Assembly: GCA_003446545.1 (NCBI GenBank)
Contig: DMAO01000228.1
Coordinates: forward strand, 1-7,072
DNA length: 7,072 nt
From: Sphaerochaeta sp.
GTDB taxonomy: Bacteria; Spirochaetota; Spirochaetia; Sphaerochaetales; Sphaerochaetaceae
Reading direction: 5' to 3'
The stretch's first letter is position 1, and every line of letters starts with the position of its first letter. Positions 1 to 4,820 of the stretch are shown here, piece by piece. The notes under the pieces are model-generated. The model was not told the DNA's origin, searched no databases, and saw nothing but the letters and a program-made list of their open reading frames with translations. The position numbers and the translations under genes were made by a program.

Positions 1-307
1 ACGGGGCAATGACTACTGGATGCATACGCGTGACACCCCAGGTGGCTATGTCTTCATCAAGTTCCAGAGGGATAAGAGTGTCCCTCTGGATGTTCTTCTG
101 GATGCGGCCAACCTTGCCCTTGTCTTCAGCAAAGCTAAAAACCAGGGGAAGGCAGACCTCTACTACACCCAGGTAAAACATCTCAGACGACCAAAAAAAG
201 GCAAAACCGGACTTGTAATACCCACTCAGGAAAAAAATCTCTCAGTAACACTGGACGAGGACCGCCTTGTGAGACTACTTTTGGAGGATGAAGATGCACA
301 CAAGTGA
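1..307 (+). CDS. NFACT-R (DUF814) domain protein, RqcH/FbpA-like, C-terminal fragment
   Basis: This is the last 101 codons of a gene that enters from the left; the frame is open from base 2 and stops with TGA at 305-307. The visible start, RGNDYWMHTRDTPGGYVFIK, matches the NFACT-R signature (D-x-W-x-H-x-R-D-x-P-G-x-x-V), followed by an alpha-helical stretch and a basic KHLRRPKKGKTG segment that would suit RNA binding. In full-length family members (bacterial RqcH/FbpA, eukaryotic NEMF/Rqc2) this domain binds the 50S subunit and tRNA. RqcH adds alanine tails to nascent chains on stalled large subunits. The N-terminal NFACT-N and coiled-coil parts lie outside the window, so a stand-alone DUF814 protein cannot be excluded and no symbol is given. 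The first ATG inside (base 20) lies within the conserved motif and is not the real start. The gene overlaps the next one by 14 nt. Confidence 0.85.
   Translation, partial: RGNDYWMHTRDTPGGYVFIKFQRDKSVPLDVLLDAANLALVFSKAKNQGKADLYYTQVKHLRRPKKGKTGLVIPTQEKNLSVTLDEDRLVRLLLEDEDAHK
63..90. repeat. 10-bp perfect inverted repeat inside the NFACT-R gene
   Basis: TCCAGAGGGA at 63-72 and TCCCTCTGGA at 81-90 are exact reverse complements separated by an 8-nt loop (73-80). The RNA of the plus-strand gene could form a 10-bp stem. No T-run follows, so it does not look like an intrinsic terminator. It encodes the segment FQRDKSVPLD, and chance plus codon choice could explain it. Confidence 0.6.
283..287 (+). 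promoter_or_regulatory. Shine-Dalgarno site deciding the start of the Memo-family gene
   Basis: GGAGG lies 6 nt upstream of the ATG at 294 but directly abuts the in-frame ATG at 288. The spacing favours 294 as the start. The site lies inside the end of the NFACT-R gene, so translation of the two is probably coupled. Confidence 0.7.
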
Positions 308-1142
308 ACATCAAACCATATTCTACCCAAGCGACTCTAAAGAACTCACTGCCCTGTGTGCAATGCGAAGTCAGGTACCAGATAGGGATGGCAAGCTAAC
401 AAAGCTTCCTGCTGCGATCATCGCACCACACGCAAGCTATGCTGTGGCCCTCGATCTTCTGCACCGTAGCTTCTCTGCAATAGCAGACCTGAAACCCAAA
501 TTGGTGGTAATCCTAGCACCCTTGCACCAGGAAGCGTTGGATATCGACAAACCTCACTTCCTCTTCGTCCCGACAGAGGATGGCATCAAGCTGCCCCATA
601 CTGAGATCATGTATGCCACAGAGATCCGAACCACCCTCCTTTCGCTTTTTGGTGATGCTATCAAAGCTGAACATAGCTATTTTGTTGAGGAACCGGCAGT
701 CGAACTTACCCTACCCTTGGTAGATGCATACTGTAAGGGAGCGCCTGTTTTGCCACTGCTTACCAATACCTGTGATGCTGATCAGTGTAGGACCTACGCA
801 GCAATACTCAAGAAGATAGTCTCCCTGGTTCCAGAGACGGTATTTGTGCTCTCAGCTAACCTCAATGCCATACTTAGCGCACCGTTGGCTACAGAACATG
901 CTAAGATGCTGGTCTCTCTCTTGGAGAAGGGAGAGCCCTTGTTGGAAAGCGTACATTCCAAGCAAATTTCCAGTTGCTCCATCGCAGCCTTTGAAGCGTT
1001 GAGGCATCAAAGCTGGGGAAAGAACGGGTGGGATTTCACCTGTTTCTATACCGAAGGGAATGAGTCAGAAAAGCTTCCCCAAGAATTCAAAACAAAAGAA
1101 CGTATTGTCTGGCATGCCAGTGCAAAAAGGAAAGAGGTCTGA
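294..1142 (+). CDS. Divergent Memo-family protein (AmmeMemoRadiSam system protein B-like)
   Basis: The 282-aa product has the length and order of conserved blocks of the Memo family, a dioxygenase-like fold. APHASYA (44-50) corresponds to the usual PHAGY block, LAPLHQE (74-80) to the LGPSHH block, EHSYFVEEP (126-134) to EHSxExQLP, SANLNAI (187-193) to SSDLSHY, and C228 to the conserved late cysteine. The histidines at 46 and 78 and C228 are retained, but the Asp and His of the SSDLSHY block are replaced by Asn and Ala, and the second His of GPSHH by Gln. The metal or active site therefore looks partly eroded. In many prokaryotes Memo is encoded with AMMECR1 and a radical SAM protein; neither is in this window. 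The function of bacterial Memo is not established. The start is set by GGAGG at 283-287. The gene overlaps its upstream neighbour and ends one base before the next start. Confidence 0.75.
   Translation: MHTSEHQTIFYPSDSKELTALCAMRSQVPDRDGKLTKLPAAIIAPHASYAVALDLLHRSFSAIADLKPKLVVILAPLHQEALDIDKPHFLFVPTEDGIKLPHTEIMYATEIRTTLLSLFGDAIKAEHSYFVEEPAVELTLPLVDAYCKGAPVLPLLTNTCDADQCRTYAAILKKIVSLVPETVFVLSANLNAILSAPLATEHAKMLVSLLEKGEPLLESVHSKQISSCSIAAFEALRHQSWGKNGWDFTCFYTEGNESEKLPQEFKTKERIVWHASAKRKEV
1134..1137 (+). promoter_or_regulatory. Ribosome binding site deciding the start of the membrane protein gene
   Basis: An AGAGGT-like purine run (core GAGG at 1134-1137) sits 6 nt before the ATG at 1144. It overlaps the last codons of the Memo-family gene, whose TGA (1140-1142) is one base before that ATG, so coupled translation is likely. 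The longer in-frame reading from 1060 has no comparable site and would overlap the Memo gene by 83 nt. Confidence 0.6.
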
Positions 1143-1143
1143 G

Positions 1144-2628
1144 ATGGTTGTTGCCCCAAGTGTATTCTCGTCGGTTATCGAACAGAAACCCTATACCTGT
1201 ATGGCCATCGGACCATCAGGAGTAGACCTTCCCTCCTACCTGCTCCAAGGGCAGAAAGCCCCTGGATACATCCTCGTAGAAGGACAGAAGCCCAAAGCCT
1301 GGTACTGGGAAGGGCTGTCAGTAGTCGAAGACAAACGCTGTCTCTACTTCGAGACCATTCATCTGTTTCCTATAACCGAGATTGCAACGACAAAACGAAG
1401 CAAAGCCCTGTCTCTGCTCAGAGAACTTGCCCAAAGCCTGTATTCTCTTCCTAAACAGTTTCTAGACCTCAGTAGCAATACCCTCCCCCTTTGGCGGATA
1501 TGGGGTATTGAGGAGGGAGGATTTCTTATCCTTTCTCAAGATTTGGCTGACCTGTTCTCCTCCTGTGCAGAAGAAGATGTGCGCTACAATATGGTATCGG
1601 CATGGGTGCACCATGGCCTCCATACCCCGTTCGCCCTCTGTGACCAGTTAGTCCAACTACTCTATTTTGCAGCTGCAGGATTCCCTCCTTTTGGTGCTCT
1701 TGAGACCAGAGAGGATGGCTTTAGGGCCCTTCCGTTGAGCTTGAGTTCCTTGAACCTGGACCAACAAAGTACCTCCTTCATCGATACATCCCTACGCATG
1801 AGCCTATCCAAACAGCGAGAGGCAAGTGGTAATCTTGAGAGCCAGAAAGCCCTTACTTGGTTTGTAGAGGCTACCAAAAACCTTCAGTGGAACCTACAAG
1901 ACCGAAACGAGACCCCTACCTATGAGGCGATGCGTGATGTCCCCTCAAGTGCAGCTTTCTTGGATAATCAGAAAAAACGCTCCAACCGAAGCATTTTCTG
2001 GAGAAAAAAAGGATGGATCGTAATCAGCATAACCTTTGCTGTCATAATGGTAACATGGTTTACGACAGGCAGGATCAAGGATGCACTTGCACCTCCCTAT
2101 ACCGCAGGAATGGTAGCAGAGCAGGTCATTGAGGAGTACTATATTGCTCAGAATGAACTTGATCTGCAGAAGATGGAAGCATCCCTTGCCAAGAAGGTAA
2201 AAAATCCTGTAGCCATGGAAGTAACCAATCTCTTTGTCTCTCGGCAGACACGCCAAGCCTATGAGGGCATTACAACCCAGATCGACCCCAACACCTGGAT
2301 AGCGAACGGAAAACCAGATATCTTAGAGGGAACATTCCTCTATGGTGTTGCTGATGTCAGGGTACGAGAACTCGATAGCAACAACTATGAGGCGACCAGT
2401 GTGCTCTACTCACCCTATCCGTATTTTGAGGACCAGGAAAAGACAGTGGTCAATGAGGGAGAAATAGTCATCTTCAGGTATGAACAGGTACAGCATTTTG
2501 GTGTTGGTGTCAGTAAGCGCGGATGGCTTGAGATTACCTCTCTGGAGAATAAGGCACTTCGCAGGTTGGAGGACCTCAGGATCCCAACCTACAAGAAACA
2601 GTCCCAAGCTATCGGTATGCCTCAATAA
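1144..2628 (+). CDS. Single-pass membrane protein with kinase-like N-terminal half (possible pseudokinase) and possible NTF2-like C-terminal half
   Basis: I do not recognise this 494-aa protein by name. Residues about 40-250 have the layout of a strongly degenerate protein kinase. LRELAQSLYSL (92-102) sits where the helix before the catalytic loop would be. GIEEGGFLILSQDLADL (121-137) sits where a kinase has its strand pair and DFG region. LCDQLVQLLYFAAAGFPPFG (165-184) resembles the C-lobe helix F/PPF block, and a late R-x-x-S-G helix follows. HRD, DFG and the catalytic lysine are not recognisable, so any kinase fold would be inactive. After a basic patch (KKRSNRSIFWRKK), one hydrophobic span lies at about 291-309. 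The remaining roughly 185 residues begin AEQVIEEYYIAQNELDLQKM, a pattern seen at the start of NTF2-like domains, and would lie outside the cytoplasmic membrane. The start at 1144 is preferred over 1060 because of its Shine-Dalgarno spacing. The 3' end overlaps miaA by 20 nt on the opposite strand. The fold assignments are inference. Confidence 0.8.
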   Translation: MVVAPSVFSSVIEQKPYTCMAIGPSGVDLPSYLLQGQKAPGYILVEGQKPKAWYWEGLSVVEDKRCLYFETIHLFPITEIATTKRSKALSLLRELAQSLYSLPKQFLDLSSNTLPLWRIWGIEEGGFLILSQDLADLFSSCAEEDVRYNMVSAWVHHGLHTPFALCDQLVQLLYFAAAGFPPFGALETREDGFRALPLSLSSLNLDQQSTSFIDTSLRMSLSKQREASGNLESQKALTWFVEATKNLQWNLQDRNETPTYEAMRDVPSSAAFLDNQKKRSNRSIFWRKKGWIVISITFAVIMVTWFTTGRIKDALAPPYTAGMVAEQVIEEYYIAQNELDLQKMEASLAKKVKNPVAMEVTNLFVSRQTRQAYEGITTQIDPNTWIANGKPDILEGTFLYGVADVRVRELDSNNYEATSVLYSPYPYFEDQEKTVVNEGEIVIFRYEQVQHFGVGVSKRGWLEITSLENKALRRLEDLRIPTYKKQSQAIGMPQ

Positions 2629-3595
2629 GGGCGACAATAGAAGCTTTGTCTTCTGCATTCATCCACAATACATCCGCGAAGCTTTTAAAGAAGGTCATCT
2701 GCCGCTTTGCATAGAAGCGGCTGTTGCGTTCGATCTGCTTGCCTACCATGGAAAGCGACGCCTCTCCGCTCTTCCTTGCCTGGAAGAACTCCTTGTAGCC
2801 GATGCCCTGCAAGCCTGGCCAAGTCTCATCTGCCCCCATCTCAATGAGGTGGCGGATCTCTTCGACCAACCCTTCAGAGAACATTTTCTCCACCCTCATT
2901 GCTATGTGCTGTTTCAGCTCATCACCCTCTCGCCAGAGACCAATGATCAGAGGCCTCATGCCATATCGGGGCTCCGAGGGCACACTGTAACTGCTCAAGG
3001 GCCTACCTGATCCCTCATAGACCTCCAGGGCACGGCTGACCCTATACATATCAGAAGGATGAATCCTTTTGGCAGAAGAAGGATCGACTTGTGAGAGACG
3101 CGCAAACGCCCAAGCATCCCCGTTTTTTTCAATCTCCTGGGCGAGTCTAAGGCGCACCTTCTCATCACTAGGAGGTGCTTGGGCAAGACCAAAATAAAAA
3201 TGCTTAAAATAGAACGCAGTTCCCCCACTAAGCACCGGAATCTTCCCTTGTGCATGGATCTCGGTGCATGCCTGGTCTGCATACGCAACAAAATCCCCTA
3301 CACTGAACTGCTGCCAGGGGTCGAACACATCGATAAGATAGTGGGGAATGGCTTGAAGGGTTACTGAGTTGGCCTTGGCCGACCCTATATCCAAGTGTCG
3401 GTACACTTGGATGGAGTCGGCATTGACCACTGAATACTTCTTGGGATCGAGATCCATAAGAAGTTCCGTTTTTCCTACGCCTGTGGGGCCGAAGAGAAAA
3501 ACTACTGACTCAAAAGGATTAGAGCAGGTCTGGGGCTTCGAAGTGGATTTCACCGTTAAGGGCTCTTCTGAGGACCTCACTAACAATTTTTCCAT
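2609..3595 (-). CDS. miaA: tRNA dimethylallyltransferase (MiaA)
   Basis: MiaA transfers a dimethylallyl group from DMAPP to N6 of A37 in tRNAs reading UNN codons, the first step toward ms2i6A. Motifs seen in order: P-loop GPTGVGKT (36-43); NADSIQVYRHLDIGSAK (58-74), which matches the family block S/N-A-D-S-x-Q-V-Y-R-x-x-D-I-G-x-A-K; HYLID (85-89); SGGTAFYFK (123-131); RVSRALEVYEGSGRPLS (185-201); GLQGIGYKE (261-269); and NSRFYAKRQMTFFKS (291-305). Total length is 328 aa, slightly long because about 25 polar residues precede the first beta strand. The ATG at 3595 follows GAGGAG by 4 nt. Weaker in-frame GTG codons exist at residues 6 and 15. The gene begins inside rpoZ (77-nt overlap, different frame) and ends 20 nt inside the convergent membrane-protein gene. 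It is the last gene of the minus-strand cluster. Confidence 0.97.
   Translation of the reverse strand: MEKLLVRSSEEPLTVKSTSKPQTCSNPFESVVFLFGPTGVGKTELLMDLDPKKYSVVNADSIQVYRHLDIGSAKANSVTLQAIPHYLIDVFDPWQQFSVGDFVAYADQACTEIHAQGKIPVLSGGTAFYFKHFYFGLAQAPPSDEKVRLRLAQEIEKNGDAWAFARLSQVDPSSAKRIHPSDMYRVSRALEVYEGSGRPLSSYSVPSEPRYGMRPLIIGLWREGDELKQHIAMRVEKMFSEGLVEEIRHLIEMGADETWPGLQGIGYKEFFQARKSGEASLSMVGKQIERNSRFYAKRQMTFFKSFADVLWMNAEDKASIVALIEAYR
2701..2721. repeat. 7-bp inverted repeat within miaA
   Basis: GCCGCTT at 2701-2707 pairs exactly with AAGCGGC at 2715-2721 across a 7-nt loop. It falls in the codons for the conserved SRFYAKRQM segment of MiaA. There is no adjacent T-run, so it is not a clear terminator. 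It may be incidental. Confidence 0.4.
3389..3412. repeat. 10-bp perfect stem with 4-nt loop within miaA
   Basis: ATCCAAGTGT at 3389-3398 and ACACTTGGAT at 3403-3412 are exact reverse complements around a 4-nt centre (CGGT on the plus strand, ACCG in miaA mRNA). It lies in the codons for the conserved SIQVYRHLD motif. It is the strongest hairpin I found in the minus-strand cluster and has no poly-U tail. Confidence 0.6.
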
Positions 3596-3722
3596 TATTC
3601 TCCTCTATCTCCTGACCACCACAACCGGGATTACTCAAGATGATAGCCTCTTTGATGGCTACACAGGTAATCTCATAAATATTTTCTTCATAATCAATTA
3701 GGGTATCCAATGGAATGCTCAC
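3519..3722 (-). CDS. rpoZ: DNA-directed RNA polymerase omega subunit
   Basis: Omega binds the beta-prime subunit of RNA polymerase and helps its folding and assembly. The 67-aa product matches the omega pattern: N-x-Y-E-I-T-x-x-A-I-x-x-A (NIYEITCVAIKEA, 14-26), a short linker, then GKIVSEVLRRALNGEI (44-59), equivalent to the family's K-x-V-x-x-A-L-x-x-I-x-x-G-x-I helix. Its length equals that of short omegas such as the B. subtilis protein. The start is the GTG at 3722-3720, 8 nt after AAGGAG. An in-frame TTG at 3752 would add 10 residues but lies upstream of that site. The last 25 codons overlap the beginning of miaA in another frame. The position downstream of yicC and a nucleotide kinase agrees with known bacterial rpoZ neighbourhoods. 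Identification is by motif and context only. Confidence 0.82.
   Translation of the reverse strand: MSIPLDTLIDYEENIYEITCVAIKEAIILSNPGCGGQEIEENNGKIVSEVLRRALNGEIHFEAPDLL
3600..3605 (-). promoter_or_regulatory. Shine-Dalgarno site of miaA inside rpoZ
   Basis: GAGGAG, read on the minus strand, lies 4 nt before the miaA ATG at 3595. The same six bases are the codons for E40 and E41 of omega, just before the NNGK segment. One sequence therefore serves as omega coding sequence and as the miaA translation signal. Confidence 0.75.
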
Positions 3723-3792
3723 TATCGATTCTCCTTCTACTAGATAATACAACTTTATTACTGTAATGAATTACACTAAGAATGTACAGTAC
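3723..3792 (-). promoter_or_regulatory. AT-rich leader of rpoZ with possible promoter and small operator-like repeats
   Basis: This 70-nt gap is the only real intergenic space in the window. On the minus strand it holds TATTAT (3749-3744) and TAATAA (3760-3755) as possible -10 elements. TTGAGT (3796-3791), overlapping the stop of the upstream gene, could be a -35 for a weaker TAATTC box 17 nt downstream. No pair is a convincing match, so promoter activity is a guess. AAGGAG (3736-3731) is the rpoZ Shine-Dalgarno site. I see no terminator hairpin after the upstream gene. Confidence 0.35.
3757..3774. repeat. Interleaved 5-bp inverted repeats ATTAC/GTAAT/ATTAC upstream of rpoZ
   Basis: On the plus strand ATTAC (3757-3761), GTAAT (3763-3767) and ATTAC (3770-3774) follow each other with spacers of 1 and 2 nt. 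This forms two overlapping dyads that share the middle arm. Such spacing could be an operator, but in AT-rich DNA short dyads are common. Confidence 0.4.
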
Positions 3793-4281
3793 TCAAAAAG
3801 CGTGTCTGTACCCAAATCGGACAAATTGCCCGATACCTTTTTCAAGCAGTGTTGAGGATGCAGGACCTTCCGACCAAGCCCATGCCTTAGGCAGATAGGC
3901 AAGTTCACAAAACAGGATATCTCTTACCCCCGGCGTCTCTAGAGAGAGCTGCAACAAGAATCCTGCCTGCAGACACAGTGCCTTCTGGTACTCCCAACCC
4001 ATTCGTAGGGTGGGTCCGAGACCTATGGCTACAGTGGGACCAACCTTTTTCTTATACAACAGATTCATGCTGGCCACAGGGTAGCGATACCAGTCATCCC
4101 CACTATCCAAAGAGCCAAGAAGAGGCAGTGAGACGGCAAGGTTCTGGTCTATTGAGTTGGTAAGGTAGCCTACCTCCACCGAAGTGGAGACCGGTGACTG
4201 ACTGATACCCATGTAAGGGGCAGCAGACAACAAGGAGAGCATACCAGTGATAATACCTAGGAAAACCAATGTTTTTTTCAT
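3793..4281 (-). CDS. Small exported protein, probable outer-membrane beta-barrel type
   Basis: I do not recognise the 162-aa family. MKKTLVFLGIITGMLSLLSA is a clear signal peptide (basic start, hydrophobic core), with likely cleavage around residues 20-21 (SA/AP). The mature part, about 140 residues, has alternating hydrophobic and polar segments with many aromatic and glycine residues (for example VAIGLGPTLRMGWEYQKA at 84-101 and LQAGFLLQLSLE at 104-115). It ends FVRFGYRHAF with a terminal phenylalanine, as in many outer-membrane barrels. A periplasmic or surface protein is the alternative. The start is firm: AAGGAG (4291-4286) lies 4 nt before the ATG, which overlaps the upstream kinase stop as ATGA. 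Translational coupling to a cytosolic kinase is odd for an envelope protein. It is followed by the 70-nt gap before rpoZ. Confidence 0.7.
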   Translation of the reverse strand: MKKTLVFLGIITGMLSLLSAAPYMGISQSPVSTSVEVGYLTNSIDQNLAVSLPLLGSLDSGDDWYRYPVASMNLLYKKKVGPTVAIGLGPTLRMGWEYQKALCLQAGFLLQLSLETPGVRDILFCELAYLPKAWAWSEGPASSTLLEKGIGQFVRFGYRHAF

Positions 4282-4811
4282 GCATCTCCTTCCAACAGGA
4301 TTTTCTTTGCTTCGGCAATAATCTGGGTGGCCACCTGCTCCGGCTCAAGGTCAGTAGTGTCGATAACCAGGTCGGCTACGGAGGTATCACTGTTATTGAT
4401 CCCATAGAGACGCTCATAGCGGGCACTGTCATTGCAGTCCCTCTGACTTGTCTGCTCAAGACGCTCTCTAAAGGTGCCCCCTTCACGCTTGAGCACCCTG
4501 TTTGCCCGCTCTTCTGCAGTCGCTGAAAGGTAGACCTTCAGATTAGCTTCCTTGAGCATCCAGATAGCAAGTCGGCTTCCAAGGACACAGTTCTCAACAC
4601 TAAGGGCCATCTCCACCTGACGACGGTCAACCTCACGGTCAGGGGCATCACTTTGTTCTGCAAGTTTGCAGACCTCCCAGAAATCCATACCCCACTCTGC
4701 TGCAAGGGTGCGAAAGGTAACGTTGATCATGACAAAGCCCAAGGCATCGGCGACCATTTTACTTACGGTGGTGTTCCCACACCCACTTTTCCCACTGATG
4801 GCTATGCGCAC
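4278..4811 (-). CDS. cmk: Cytidylate-kinase-like P-loop protein, archaeal-type
   Basis: Archaeal-type cytidylate kinases phosphorylate (d)CMP with ATP. The 177-aa product follows that family along its length: NTPase start MRIAISGKSGCGNTTVSK, then FRTLAAEWGMDF (33-44), DREVDRR (58-64, NMP-binding region), VLGSRLAIWM (76-85, where relatives have EGRLA), RANRVLKREGG (102-112, LID region) and RYERLYGINNSDTSVADLVI (131-150). The P-loop, G7-K8-S9-G10-C11-G12-N13-T14-T15, has Asn where the Walker A lysine is expected. A lysine is present instead at position 8. The glutamate of EGR is Ser. Activity on CMP is therefore inferred, not certain, and the symbol is provisional. The start is GTG at 4811, 9 nt after the yicC stop, with only a weak AGTAGGGG-like site. 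The stop overlaps the next start as ATGA. It occupies the position that gmk has in yloC-gmk-rpoZ operons. Confidence 0.75.
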   Translation of the reverse strand: MRIAISGKSGCGNTTVSKMVADALGFVMINVTFRTLAAEWGMDFWEVCKLAEQSDAPDREVDRRQVEMALSVENCVLGSRLAIWMLKEANLKVYLSATAEERANRVLKREGGTFRERLEQTSQRDCNDSARYERLYGINNSDTSVADLVIDTTDLEPEQVATQIIAEAKKILLEGDA

Positions 4812-4820
4812 GAGATACCC

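Noticed and set aside
412..424. Palindrome-like TGCGATCATCGCA in the Memo-family gene.
   Set aside because: It is short, inside the codons of the conserved AAIIAPH block, and not near any start. An operator is unlikely.
1060..1143. In-frame upstream extension of the 494-aa membrane protein (28 extra residues).
   Set aside because: It would overlap the Memo-family gene by 83 nt, has a lysine/serine-rich composition unlike the rest, and lacks a ribosome binding site. The ATG at 1144 has one at good spacing.
1476..1510. 8-bp inverted repeat CAATACCC/GGGTATTG with a 19-nt loop.
   Set aside because: The loop is long, there is no T-run, it lies inside coding sequence, and competing pairings exist in the nearby C-rich and G-rich runs. 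Chance is a sufficient explanation.
3369..3701. Open frame of 110 codons on the plus strand opposite miaA and rpoZ.
   Set aside because: It is antisense to two recognisable genes, and its product shows no family pattern. The same applies to the other antisense frames opposite murC, yicC and the kinase.
3723..3752. TTG start at 3752 that would lengthen omega by 10 residues.
   Set aside because: The AAGGAG site lies downstream of it and correctly spaced for the GTG at 3722. The shorter protein also matches the usual omega N-terminus better.
4172..4190. 6-bp hairpin CTCCAC-CGAA-GTGGAG in the barrel-like gene.
   Set aside because: The stem is short, coding and lacks a U-tail. It is not long enough to call a regulatory element or terminator.
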